Assembly (NCBI GenBank): GCA_016735355.1
Contig: JAERRQ010000348.1
Span: 1 to 17,230 of the forward strand
DNA: 17,230 nucleotides
Direction: 5' to 3'
Source of the DNA: Desulfobacterales bacterium
Lineage (GTDB): Bacteria > Desulfobacterota > Desulfobacteria > Desulfobacterales > BuS5
Below the pieces are notes generated by a model that saw only the letters and a list, made by a program, of their open reading frames with translations, made no database searches and was not told where the DNA came from. Positions 8,143 through 14,916 of the stretch are shown one piece after another; position 1 is the first letter of the stretch, and the number at the start of each line of letters is the position of its first letter. Made by a program: the position numbers and the translations under genes.

Positions 8143-9361
8143 TATACTCCTCCGCTTTACCCTTTATAAAATCCCTCCAGGCCGGATCGTTAAAAGCATC
8201 TGCAACCGTAAAAATATCCTTATCACCTCTGCCGGACTGATTTATAATAATCAAATCTTTTTTTGAAAGGTGCGGCGCATCTTTAAATGCTTGAGCAAAA
8301 GCGTGCGCAGACTCCAGAGCAGGAATCAGTCCCTCCTTTTTCATCGCAAGGGAGAGCGCATCAACGACTTCTCTATCTGTTGCCGATTCAAACCGAACAC
8401 GGCCCTTTTCTTTAAGTTGAGCAAGAATAGGAGAGACACCCACATAATCAAGCCCCGCTGCCACACTATGGGTCTCCCTCATCTGTCCGTCATTATTTTG
8501 GAGAAAATATGTTTTATATCCTTGCGCAATGCCTATGCTTGCATCTTTGGAAGAAAGGCGGGAAGCATGCCGTCCCGAATCGAGGCCAAGGCCTCCGGCC
8601 TCCACACCCACAAGTTCCACTGGGTCATCAAGAAATCCCTGAAATATTCCCAGAGCATTAGATCCGCCGCCTACGCAGGCATAAACCCGGGAAGGAAGTC
8701 GGCCCTCCTTTTCCAGAATCTGCTTACGCGCTTCTTTGCCTATAATAGATTGAAAAAAAGATACCATCTCCGGAAATGGATGCGGCCCGCAGGCAGTGCC
8801 GAGCACATAGTGGGTAGTATCCATATTTGTTACCCAGTCACGGAAGGCCTCATTGATCGCATCCTTTAAAATCTTTGTTCCGTCAAGCACGGGTATTACC
8901 TCAGCCCCAAGCCGTTCCATCCAGAAGACGTTCGGTCTCTGCCTCATCATATCGACTTCACCCATGTATATAGTGCATTTAAACCCGAACTTGGCAGCCA
9001 TTGTGGCAGTGGCGACTCCATGCTGGCCGGCGCCTGTTTCCGCAATCACCCTGGTTTTGCCCATTCGTTTAACCAGCAAACCCTGGCCCATTACATTGTT
9101 TGCCTTATGCGCCCCGGTATGATTAAGGTCCTCACGTTTTATATATATCCTGGCTCCGCCAAAATGCCGTGTAAGATTCTCTGCAAAGGTCAAAGGAGTG
9201 GGGCGGCATGAATAGTCGGACATTATGTCCTTATATTTTTCCCAAAAAGCAGGCTCTTTTTTTGCTTGCGTAAAGACATTGTCCAGTTCATCAAAGGTCG
9301 CAACAAGAATTTCAGGGAGAAAGGCTCCTCCGAATCCGTCATAATAACCACGCTTGATCAT
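8135..9361 (-). CDS. trpB: Tryptophan synthase beta subunit (PLP-dependent)
   Basis: A 408-residue fold-type II PLP enzyme that condenses indole with L-serine to give tryptophan. The N-terminus YYDGFGGAFLPEIL matches the TrpB1 signature (GxFGG-PE). The cofactor lysine is K86 in REDLNHTGAHKANN; catalytic E108 lies in AETGAGQHG; the phosphate loop is VGGGSNALG; and HSVAAGLDYVGV and PALESAHA are the usual C-terminal motifs. Length fits TrpB1 rather than the longer TrpB2. The stretches GEVDMMRQRPNVFWMERLG and GVSPILAQLKEKGR depart from the common consensus. The ATG has AGGAG nine bases upstream. It overlaps trpA by 8 bp, as expected for subunits of one complex. The tRNA-Cys gene lies 93 bp upstream. 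Confidence 0.96.
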   Translation of the reverse strand: MIKRGYYDGFGGAFLPEILVATFDELDNVFTQAKKEPAFWEKYKDIMSDYSCRPTPLTFAENLTRHFGGARIYIKREDLNHTGAHKANNVMGQGLLVKRMGKTRVIAETGAGQHGVATATMAAKFGFKCTIYMGEVDMMRQRPNVFWMERLGAEVIPVLDGTKILKDAINEAFRDWVTNMDTTHYVLGTACGPHPFPEMVSFFQSIIGKEARKQILEKEGRLPSRVYACVGGGSNALGIFQGFLDDPVELVGVEAGGLGLDSGRHASRLSSKDASIGIAQGYKTYFLQNNDGQMRETHSVAAGLDYVGVSPILAQLKEKGRVRFESATDREVVDALSLAMKKEGLIPALESAHAFAQAFKDAPHLSKKDLIIINQSGRGDKDIFTVADAFNDPAWRDFIKGKAEEYNA

Positions 9362-9436
9362 GTTTAATAGCTCCTGTTTGTTACGCAGAAAAACTAAATG
9401 GATAATTTCTAATGAAAAGGGGTGCTTGCTGGGAAT

Positions 9437-9445
9437 AAAAAAAAA
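9437..9445 (-). terminator. T-run downstream of tRNA-Cys, possible terminator
   Basis: On the minus strand, nine consecutive T begin 9 nt after the encoded CCA of tRNA-Cys. No separate GC hairpin precedes them; the tRNA arms themselves could act as the stem. The remaining gap before trpB (9362-9436) holds the trpB leader with no recognisable leader peptide or riboswitch. Confidence 0.3.
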
Positions 9446-9454
9446 GGATTATTA

Positions 9455-9529
9455 TGGAGGCGGCAACCAGATTCGAACTGGTGAATGACGGTTTTGCAGA
9501 CCGTTGCCTTACCACTTGGCTATGCCGCC
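9455..9529 (-). tRNA. tRNA-Cys (anticodon GCA)
   Basis: On the minus strand the acceptor stem GGCGGCA pairs with TGCCGCC. The discriminator is U, the expected identity base for Cys, and the CCA end is encoded. The anticodon loop CTGCAAA gives GCA, flanked by the stem ACGGT/ACCGT. The T loop is TTCGAAT. It lies 22 bp behind tRNA-Gly and is probably cotranscribed with it. Confidence 0.96.
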
Positions 9530-9551
9530 CAAAAAAATGTAAGGGTAAAAA

Positions 9552-9626
9552 TGGAGCGGGAAACGGGATTTGAACCCGCGACTTCGACCTTGGCAAGGTC
9601 GCACTCTACCGCTGAGTTATTCCCGC
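9552..9626 (-). tRNA. tRNA-Gly (anticodon GCC)
   Basis: On the minus strand the acceptor stem GCGGGAA pairs with TTCCCGC, with discriminator U and an encoded CCA. The anticodon loop TTGCCAA gives GCC within the stem CGACC/GGTCG. The T arm is GCGGG-TTCAAAT-CCCGT, with one G-T pair at its end. It is the first of the two-gene tRNA unit with tRNA-Cys. Confidence 0.96.
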
Positions 9627-9640
9627 TCAACAAAATAATA

Positions 9641-9669
9641 TTTTTACCTGTTTACGCCATTTAAGTCAA
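9641..9669 (-). promoter_or_regulatory. Putative promoter of the tRNA-Gly/tRNA-Cys unit
   Basis: On the minus strand TTGACT (9664-9669) is five of six to the -35 consensus, and TAAAAA (9641-9646) lies exactly 17 bp further on, matching four of six at -10. Transcription would begin about 8 nt before tRNA-Gly. The weak -10 makes this a moderate call. Confidence 0.45.
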
Positions 9670-9700
9670 TAAAAAATAGGTAAAACAAATTAAAATTTAA

Positions 9701-10150
9701 CTATTCTTCCATCGCCTCAATATTCGGCATAAAATTTTCTTCCAGGATCCTGTCCATTGACCAAGGACAGGAGTCTGGAAATTTATTTAGAGATATTCCG
9801 GTTTCGTCCGATGCATTGAGTCTCGCTTTTTGGTATGCTTTGGTAAATTTATCCACAATAACGCTTTTCAGGCTTGGGCTGTCTTCTAATAGATCCAGAA
9901 TTGCACCACGTTGATTCCTAATTGTTACCTTCCAGCTTCGGGTTTGCAGGTGTGGCTGGTATTGCCACTTCAACAGATGCATTACAAGAACTGCCAGTCT
10001 ATTCAAAAGTTCCCGCCTTTCGCTTCTTCCCATACTTGCAATTTCCTCGGCTAAATTTTCTATATCAAGCAGATAGAACTTTCCGGATTTGAGATATTCG
10101 GCCTGCTGCTCTGTCCAATTGAAGAAATCCAAGTTGTACTCGCTCATCAT
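9701..10150 (-). CDS. DUF29 family protein of unknown function
   Basis: A 149-residue protein (148 if the second of the two tandem ATG codons is used) with the layout of the DUF29 family. It has an N-terminal DFFNWTEQQAEYLKSG, then LDIENLAEEIASMGRSERRE, the central LAVLVMHLLKWQYQP, the SWKVTIRNQR motif, and a C-terminal ETGISLNKFPDSCPW. There is no signal peptide or membrane segment; it is predicted to be a mainly helical cytoplasmic protein. DUF29 proteins are especially common in cyanobacteria and often multicopy; no biochemical role is established that I can name. It sits between pgsA (29 bp away) and the tRNA-Gly promoter. Family membership is confident; function is not. Confidence 0.85.
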   Translation of the reverse strand: MMSEYNLDFFNWTEQQAEYLKSGKFYLLDIENLAEEIASMGRSERRELLNRLAVLVMHLLKWQYQPHLQTRSWKVTIRNQRGAILDLLEDSPSLKSVIVDKFTKAYQKARLNASDETGISLNKFPDSCPWSMDRILEENFMPNIEAMEE

Positions 10151-10179
10151 AAATTTTCCATTGGTTTATTGGTTGCTTT

Positions 10180-10752
10180 TTAAAAATTGATGAGTTTTTT
10201 AAATCTGTAAAAATAATCGGCGCCTGACCATATCGTAAATATCAAAGCGCCCCACAATAAAACATACCCTATCTCATGAAAATTTATTCCCAAATATTCC
10301 GAATGTATCATCAGGGGTATGGTAGCTGCTATCTGAAACCCTGTTTTGTATTTACCCAGACTTGATGCCGAAATATCTTCTCCGCTTGCCGCTATTATGC
10401 TGCGCAGTCCGGTTACAGCAAGCTCCCTTCCTATTATAATACAAACTATCCATGCCGGAATCCAACCCAGGGAGACAAGCATTATAAAAGCCGATGATAT
10501 GAGCAGCTTGTCCGCTACCGGATCCATAACCTTCCCCAGACTGGTTTCGAGTCCCCTTGTTCTGGCATAAAACCCATCCAGATAATCAGTAATCGCAGCA
10601 GCACTGAAAAAAAGCGCTGCCAGAAATGAGCAAAACCTGTTTGGATACATAAGCAGAATGATAATGATAGGTACAGCAACTATCCTAAACAAGGTCAAGC
10701 TGTTAGGATGGACCATGATCTCTTTTATTTTTGTTTTTGAAAGCTTTTTCAT
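10180..10752 (-). CDS. pgsA: CDP-diacylglycerol-glycerol-3-phosphate 3-phosphatidyltransferase
   Basis: An integral inner-membrane enzyme that makes phosphatidylglycerol phosphate, the committed step to phosphatidylglycerol and cardiolipin. The complete CDP-alcohol phosphotransferase signature D-x2-DG-x2-AR-x8-G-x3-D-x3-D is present: D56, D59, G60, A63, R64, G73, D77, D81 in this 190-residue form. Several hydrophobic segments flank it, and the start HPNSLTLFRIVAVP is typical. The reading frame stays open upstream to 10839, but that would overlap the transaldolase by 83 bp and give a non-family N-terminus. The ATG at 10752 lies 4 bp after the transaldolase stop. A third ATG at 10716 (178 residues) also fits. 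None has a strong Shine-Dalgarno. PssA is less likely given the sequence around the signature. Confidence 0.92.
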   Translation of the reverse strand: MKKLSKTKIKEIMVHPNSLTLFRIVAVPIIIILLMYPNRFCSFLAALFFSAAAITDYLDGFYARTRGLETSLGKVMDPVADKLLISSAFIMLVSLGWIPAWIVCIIIGRELAVTGLRSIIAASGEDISASSLGKYKTGFQIAATIPLMIHSEYLGINFHEIGYVLLWGALIFTIWSGADYFYRFKKLINF

Positions 10753-10756
10753 AAAA

Positions 10757-11404
10757 TTATTTTTTTTGTGACTTGTTCCAATCATCCAGAAAAGCTTTGA
10801 TACCTTTATCAGTAAGGGGGTGCGCCGCCAGTTTGCCAAGCACGCTAAAAGGTATGGTGGCTATGTCGGCACCTAAAAGGGCTGCGTCCAGCACATGCAG
10901 CGGGTTGCGAACACTTGCAACAATCACTTCGGTTTCAAAGGCATAGTTACTGTATATTTCAACCATCTGTTCTACCAACAAAAGACCTTCCTGGGATATA
11001 TCGTCAAGCCGTCCAACAAACGGACTCGCAAAAGTTGCGCCTGCCTTGGCCGCCATAAGAGCCTGGAGAGGAGAAAAGATAAGGGTAACATTGGTCTTTA
11101 TTCCTTCATTATAGAGTACCCGGGTAGCCTTTAGCCCTTCCACCGTCATGGGTATCTTGACTACTATATTTTCATGAATTTCAGCCAGGTGCCGGGCCTC
11201 TTTTACCATGCCTTCCGTTTCAAGACTGATCACTTCGGCGCTTATGGGGCCATCGACTATTTTGCAGATATCTTTAATGATCTCTTCAAAATCACGCCCT
11301 TCTTTTGCAATCAGACTGGGATTGGTTGTAACACCGTCAACCATTCCCATGCTGTGGGCTTCCTTAATTTCATCAATATTTGCTGTATCTATAAAAAATT
11401 TCAT
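10757..11404 (-). CDS. tal: Transaldolase, TalC/FSA-type small family
   Basis: A 215-residue TIM-barrel class-I aldolase. The Schiff-base lysine is K83 in VVKIPMT; D6 in FIDTANI and N28 in VTTNPSLIA are also conserved. Two positions separate transaldolase from fructose-6-phosphate aldolase in this family. E57 (AEVIS) stands where E. coli FSA has Q59, and F129 (SPFVGRLDD) where FSA has Y131. Both residues are the transaldolase type. It therefore most likely transfers dihydroxyacetone units between sedoheptulose 7-phosphate and glyceraldehyde 3-phosphate. A clear AGGAG precedes the ATG by 7 nt. The gene lies between the small YHS-like gene and pgsA in a tight same-strand run. Confidence 0.93.
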   Translation of the reverse strand: MKFFIDTANIDEIKEAHSMGMVDGVTTNPSLIAKEGRDFEEIIKDICKIVDGPISAEVISLETEGMVKEARHLAEIHENIVVKIPMTVEGLKATRVLYNEGIKTNVTLIFSPLQALMAAKAGATFASPFVGRLDDISQEGLLLVEQMVEIYSNYAFETEVIVASVRNPLHVLDAALLGADIATIPFSVLGKLAAHPLTDKGIKAFLDDWNKSQKK

Positions 11405-11433
11405 TTTTATCTCCTATTGAATGAGATTATTTC

Positions 11434-11703
11434 TCATTTTTTTGATTTTATAAACTTATCCTTACACTCCTCGCTGCAAAAATAAAGATCCGTGCCGTCG
11501 TATCTTAAACGATAAGCATCTCTTTTCGGAAAATAGACCTTGCAAAAAGGGTCCTGCACCATTACATCATCTATTTCTCCGGCAACTCCCCCATAATCTG
11601 CTTTTTTGCGGGCATTATTTTTTATATTTCCGGTTCTTTGCAGACCGGATTTCAACATTCTGAAGCCAAAATATATTAGAGCAAGGAATATTAGTAATTT
11701 CAT
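11434..11703 (-). CDS. Small membrane-anchored YHS-like (PP0621-type) protein
   Basis: An 89-residue protein from the chosen ATG. The N-terminus (KLLIFLALIYFGFRML) is one membrane segment; a charged linker follows. The C-terminal domain has DPFCKVYFPKRDA and DLYFCSEECKDKF, giving three cysteines in a YHS/TRASH-like pattern that suggests metal binding. Small proteins of this layout are annotated as the PP0621 family. The frame stays open to 11748, but that would overlap folK by 44 bp and place charged residues before the membrane segment. The ATG at 11703 follows the folK stop by one base (TAGAATG). Function is unknown. A role in metal sensing or delivery at the membrane would be a guess. Confidence 0.75.
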   Translation of the reverse strand: MKLLIFLALIYFGFRMLKSGLQRTGNIKNNARKKADYGGVAGEIDDVMVQDPFCKVYFPKRDAYRLRYDGTDLYFCSEECKDKFIKSKK

Positions 11704-11704
11704 T

Positions 11705-12199
11705 CTATAATTCAGACACCTTCTGCCCTGAGCCATCAAGTTCCGCAAGCAGCGCGCGGATATCCTTGTTTAGTACCGGGTGTATAATATTTGGATCTAT
11801 ATCACAAATCGGCATTAAAACAAACCGTCTTTGATGCATCCTTGGATGGGGAATAATCAGGTTATCCGATTCTATCACCCGGTCATCGAAAAAAATAATG
11901 TCAAGATCAAGAACTCTCGGTCCGAATCTGAGAGCATCCTCTTTTCGTCCTGCTTCAGACTCTATCCTTTTTATCTCCGTTAAAAGTTCCAAAGGTTCGA
12001 GGGGAGTACTTATTTTGATTGCGCAGTTAACAAACCAGTCCTGATCTGTATAATCAACCGGCTCGGTTTTGTAAAATTTCGATTCTCCAAGAAGTACGGT
12101 AGTATGCGCCCGGATAAGAGCCGAAATACCTTTTTTGCAGTTTCCTGATTTATCGCCGATATTGGAGCCTGCTGAAATCAAGACATTATGTGTTTGCAC
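11705..12199 (-). CDS. folK: 2-amino-4-hydroxy-6-hydroxymethyldihydropteridine pyrophosphokinase
   Basis: A 164-residue enzyme (HPPK) that pyrophosphorylates the pterin precursor in folate synthesis, using ATP. The start LISAGSNIGDK is the usual SLGSNLGD-like motif. The signature RFGPRVLDLDIIFF contains the two Mg-binding Asp, D98 and D100. IPHPRMHQRRFVLMPICDI follows, as in the family. Length matches E. coli FolK (159). The start is GTG, directly abutting the dapL stop (TAGGTG), implying coupling. Folate supply connects loosely to the formyl-THF-using Fmt elsewhere in the window, but there is no direct operon link. Confidence 0.96.
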   Translation of the reverse strand: MQTHNVLISAGSNIGDKSGNCKKGISALIRAHTTVLLGESKFYKTEPVDYTDQDWFVNCAIKISTPLEPLELLTEIKRIESEAGRKEDALRFGPRVLDLDIIFFDDRVIESDNLIIPHPRMHQRRFVLMPICDIDPNIIHPVLNKDIRALLAELDGSGQKVSEL

Positions 12200-13366
12200 C
12201 TAAAAACCCGTTTCTTTTATTCTCTTTAAAACTTCTTTAATCCTTTCATTATCAACAGTGAGAGCCATCCTTATATAACCTTCACCGGCCGCCCCGAACC
12301 CATTCCCTGGTGTTGCCACAACTCCCGCTTTTGTCAGCAAATGGCTTGCAAATTCAGTGGAAGTATATCCGTCAGGAGCATCTATCCAAACATAAAAAGT
12401 GGCTTTCGGTTTTTTAGCCGTAAGTCCAAGTTCCCGAAGACCGTCAACCAATAGATTGCGGCGCTCAGTATAAATTTCGTTCATTTCATCAATACAGGTC
12501 TGATCGCCCTCAAGGGCTGCGATACCGGCAATCTGCACAGCCTGGAAAGCTCCGGAATCTATGTTACTCTTGACCTGACCCAGAGCCTGGATCACTTCAG
12601 CATTGCCGACTGCAAAACCTATACGCCAGCCGGTCATATTATATGTTTTTGAAAGAGAATGGAATTCCATGCCTACTTCCATGGCGCCGTCTGCTTCAAG
12701 AAAACTTATCGGCTTATATCCGTCAAAAGCCATCTCTGTATAGGCGGCATCATGGCAAACTATTATATCATGCTTTTTGGCGTAAGATACCAGCTTGTCG
12801 AAAAAACTAATGCCGGCAACAGCAGCTGTCGGGTTATTAGGATAATTGATGAACAAGAGTTTCGTTTTTTGTGCAACCTCATCAGGCAAAGAATCCAAAT
12901 CAGGCAGATAATCATTCTCCTTGCGAAGATTCATGAAACAGACATCGCCTCCGGCAAACTTGACACCTATTTCATAAACAGGATATCCGGGATTTGGAAC
13001 CAGCGCCATGTCACCAGGGTTGATAAAGGCAAGGGGTATATGAGCAATCCCCTCTTTGGACCCGATTAGCGTAACAACCTCTTTTGACGGATCCAGGTCA
13101 ACATTAAACCGTTTTTCATACCATCCCGCAACAGCCTTGTTAAAGTCATCCATGCCCGTATAGGAAGGATACTGATGATTAGCCGGATTATTGGCGGCTT
13201 TTTCCAGCTCTCTTATTATGTGGAGTGGAGTCGGCATATCCGGATCTCCCACTCCCAGGTCTATTATATCAATACCCCGTGCCCTGGCCTCATCCTTTTG
13301 CCTGTCAATCTCCTTAAACAAATACGGAGGCAGGCTTTTCAACCTTTCTGATTTTTGAATTTTCAT
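12200..13366 (-). CDS. dapL: LL-diaminopimelate aminotransferase (class I/II PLP aminotransferase)
   Basis: A 388-residue fold-type I aminotransferase. The PLP lysine is K240 in [18 protein letters not shown]178 in [10 protein letters not shown]206/Y209 in [10 protein letters not shown] and R248 are the other cofactor contacts. [13 protein letters not shown] near residue 35 and [14 protein letters not shown] are typical of the DapL/LL-DAP-AT group. The gene begins 6 bp after the dapF stop, which strongly supports a role in converting tetrahydrodipicolinate directly to LL-diaminopimelate, with DapF then epimerising the product. This single-step route bypasses acylated intermediates. An alanine- or aspartate-type aminotransferase cannot be excluded by sequence alone, but context favours DapL. 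No strong Shine-Dalgarno is visible. Confidence 0.88.
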   Translation of the reverse strand: MKIQKSERLKSLPPYLFKEIDRQKDEARARGIDIIDLGVGDPDMPTPLHIIRELEKAANNPANHQYPSYTGMDDFNKAVAGWYEKRFNVDLDPSKEVVTLIGSKEGIAHIPLAFINPGDMALVPNPGYPVYEIGVKFAGGDVCFMNLRKENDYLPDLDSLPDEVAQKTKLLFINYPNNPTAAVAGISFFDKLVSYAKKHDIIVCHDAAYTEMAFDGYKPISFLEADGAMEVGMEFHSLSKTYNMTGWRIGFAVGNAEVIQALGQVKSNIDSGAFQAVQIAGIAALEGDQTCIDEMNEIYTERRNLLVDGLRELGLTAKKPKATFYVWIDAPDGYTSTEFASHLLTKAGVVATPGNGFGAAGEGYIRMALTVDNERIKEVLKRIKETGF

Positions 13367-13372
13367 CTGATG

Positions 13373-14209
13373 TTATTGCTCCTGAACTTTCCAGGCATCT
13401 TCCATAAGTTCGCCTTTATATATTACACGCGCGTCGCCTTCCAGGAAGATATCCGTAAACTTGTCTGCTATTTTTTTAAAATGAATTATAAGAATACCAC
13501 CGCTTTGTGTTTTAACTTTTACAGGAGATTCCATTCCTTGAATACTGCGCATTACAAGCGCGGCCGCAATAGAACCGGTGCCGCAGGCGAGAGTCTCATC
13601 TTCAACCCCCCTTTCGTAGGTTCTGATTCCAATCAAATCCATATCAAGCCGGACTACGAAATTGACATTGGTTCCCGCCGGAGCATAATCTTTATGGTAT
13701 CTTATCTCCCTGCCCGTTTTAACTATATCGATATCATCAATGCTATCTTTAATTATTACAACATGGGGAACCCCGGTATTGATGCTGCTAAGCTTCAAAG
13801 GGCCGTCTGACAAAGCGAGTGCATAGCAAATTCTCACATCAAAAGGATTCGGCATGCCGATCTTTACAGTTTCCTGATTTACGATTGCGTTCACCCGCCC
13901 GGCAATAGTCTCAAAAACCATTTTTTTGCCGGCGATATTATTTAAAAGAGCAAAACGCGCTGCACATCGCGCCCCGTTTCCGCACATCTCCGCACTACTG
14001 CCGTCTGAATTGTAAAACCGCCATTTAAAATCAGCAGTCTCAGTATCCTCTATCAGGATTAGACCATCTGCACCAACAGACATCTTGCGGCGGCAGACTT
14101 GTTTTATGAACTCCGGCAAATTGCTTTCTTCGACAAGTTTTTCCCGATTGTCAATAATTATAAAATCATTCCCACTGCCACTTAATTTTAAAAAATTTAT
14201 TTTTTCCAT
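13373..14209 (-). CDS. dapF: Diaminopimelate epimerase
   Basis: A 278-residue PLP-independent epimerase that converts LL- to meso-diaminopimelate, used for lysine and peptidoglycan. The two catalytic cysteines are visible: C76 in NSDGSSAEMCGNGARC and C209 in ETLACGTGS. Other family motifs are LSGSGNDFIIID, SVGADGLILIE, GVPHVV and AGTNVNFV. Length is standard (about 275). An AGGTGG Shine-Dalgarno lies nine bases before the ATG. It heads the long minus-strand run to DUF29, so its 5' region probably holds the operon promoter. Confidence 0.97.
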   Translation of the reverse strand: MEKINFLKLSGSGNDFIIIDNREKLVEESNLPEFIKQVCRRKMSVGADGLILIEDTETADFKWRFYNSDGSSAEMCGNGARCAARFALLNNIAGKKMVFETIAGRVNAIVNQETVKIGMPNPFDVRICYALALSDGPLKLSSINTGVPHVVIIKDSIDDIDIVKTGREIRYHKDYAPAGTNVNFVVRLDMDLIGIRTYERGVEDETLACGTGSIAAALVMRSIQGMESPVKVKTQSGGILIIHFKKIADKFTDIFLEGDARVIYKGELMEDAWKVQEQ

Positions 14210-14222
14210 ATAATAGTACCAC

Positions 14223-14236
14223 CTGCCTTATCAGGC
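14223..14236. other. Short hairpin upstream of dapF
   Basis: TGCCT and AGGCA pair around TATC, and on the + strand TTTTTTT follows three bases later. On + this has the shape of a weak intrinsic terminator; on the minus strand it would fall in the dapF 5' leader, just before the Shine-Dalgarno. Its role is unclear because no + strand gene ends here. Confidence 0.35.
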
Positions 14237-14484
14237 AATATTTTTTTGTATTTTATGTATATCTTATTTTCGGTGAGGCAAACCTTCCCAATAAGATCCA
14301 TGCCATATCGGGCACAACAAAAAATGTAAAGTTATTTTTGCGCGATACCTAAACCCTCAGCACTGGTTTTTTTAAATGAATATTGATTTTTATTATTTTG
14401 GATATATTCCGTTTTACCATTCTTATGTATTCAATTGTTGTATGCCATTTAAATGATTGCACAATTTTGGGTATGGCTGGGGTA

Positions 14485-14507
14485 GGGGCAGAATCTATTT
14501 CTGCCCT
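14485..14507. repeat. REP-like palindrome 1 inside the transposase relic
   Basis: GGGCAGAA (14486-14493) pairs with TTCTGCCC (14499-14506) around the loop TCTAT, with a flanking G-T pair. It is preceded by GGTAGG. It shares its design with palindrome 2 at 14536-14558 and encodes RAEIDSAPTP on the minus strand. Confidence 0.7.
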
Positions 14508-14535
14508 TGTATCATTTTTAGCGGATATGGATGAT

Positions 14536-14558
14536 GGGGCGGATATGGAATCCGCCCC
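14536..14558. repeat. REP-like palindrome 2 inside the transposase relic
   Basis: GGGGCGGAT (14536-14544) is the perfect complement of ATCCGCCCC (14550-14558) around ATGGA, followed by TAC. On the minus strand it encodes VGADSISAPS. The 10-mer GCGGATATGG also occurs 18 bp upstream (14521-14530 and 14539-14548), so part of the unit has been duplicated. Confidence 0.75.
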
Positions 14559-14852
14559 TACGGTGGTGATTGCAATGATTACGTGAATATGCTTTGGCAT
14601 AATGACAAATTCATGCAATTGAATATTGTGGAAATCATTCGGTATTTCGTTTCAAATTCGATGGAACATCATTCCCGCGTCATTCAATATCACCTAATAA
14701 TTTTGACCGGTTTTGGGTGCAAATGGTGATAAAATACAATCCCGGTTGGGAATGGTCGTATCCTTTCAAGCGAATGGATCGCGGTAGTGGATGCCCGGAT
14801 TGTATTTTGCCATTTTAATTTACCTTTGTTGTCCATTGTGGTACGCTCTGAC

Positions 14853-14882
14853 TTGCTTGCAGAGCCCGCCGTAGTCTATAAT
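14853..14882 (+). promoter_or_regulatory. Putative promoter of the HAD-pqi gene group
   Basis: TTGCTT (14853-14858) and a perfect TATAAT (14877-14882) are separated by 18 bp, placing a start near 14889, about 28 nt before the ATG at 14917. The same -35 hexamer occurs at the map promoter. A GCTCTG/CAGAGC inverted repeat (14845-14850, 14860-14865) overlaps the -35 and could be an operator or a chance match. Confidence 0.45.
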
Positions 14883-14916
14883 AATCTTAATTTTTTAGAA
14901 AAAATCTTTTTCATTT

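Larger units (their letters stand above)
14349..14813 (-). pseudogene. Decayed REP-associated tyrosine transposase (HUH/Y1 family)
   Basis: The fragments line up, in order, with the N-terminal two thirds of a RAYT-type transposase. From ATG at 14813, MAKYNPGIHYR breaks frame near 14781. The next frame reads RSIRLKGYDHSQPGLYFI and then ICTQNRSKLLGDIE, and breaks again near 14685, where family members have several more residues. The third frame gives NDAGMMFHRI, a TGA at 14652-14654 where the family usually has Trp, then NEIPNDFHNIQ and LHEFVIMPKHIHVII with the HUH pair (H-I-H). After two palindrome-coded inserts come IPKIVQSFKWHTTIEYIRM and divergent residues to a TAG at 14349. The usual WQRNYYEHIIR-type C-terminal block is missing. 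Two frame breaks, a nonsense codon and the lost C-terminus make it inactive. It fills most of the 707-bp gap between dapF and the HAD gene. Confidence 0.85.

Noticed and set aside
8270..8869. Open reading frame of 199 codons on the + strand
   Set aside because: It lies wholly opposite trpB, has Cys/Arg-rich low-plausibility sequence and no family motif.
9362..9454. Tryptophan attenuator or T-box in the trpB leader
   Set aside because: No Trp-codon-rich leader peptide, no T-box sequence and no competing hairpins could be found in the 93 bp.
9381..9596. Open reading frame of 71 codons on the minus strand
   Set aside because: It runs across tRNA-Cys and most of tRNA-Gly; its peptide (PRSKSRVQIPFPAP) is the usual false translation of tRNA arms.
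10753..10839. N-terminal extension of pgsA by 29 codons
   Set aside because: It would overlap the transaldolase end in another frame and gives residues with no PgsA similarity.
13355..13810. Open reading frame of 151 codons on the + strand
   Set aside because: It is antisense to dapF, whose catalytic motifs are intact; no family resemblance in the antisense product.
14383..14586. Open reading frame of 67 codons on the + strand
   Set aside because: It is the opposite-strand shadow of the transposase relic; its GAESISALVS peptide is just palindrome coding.
14721..14815. Inverted repeat considered as an integron attC site or MITE
   Set aside because: No attC core sites were seen, and the arms coincide with transposase codons; there are no flanking target duplications.
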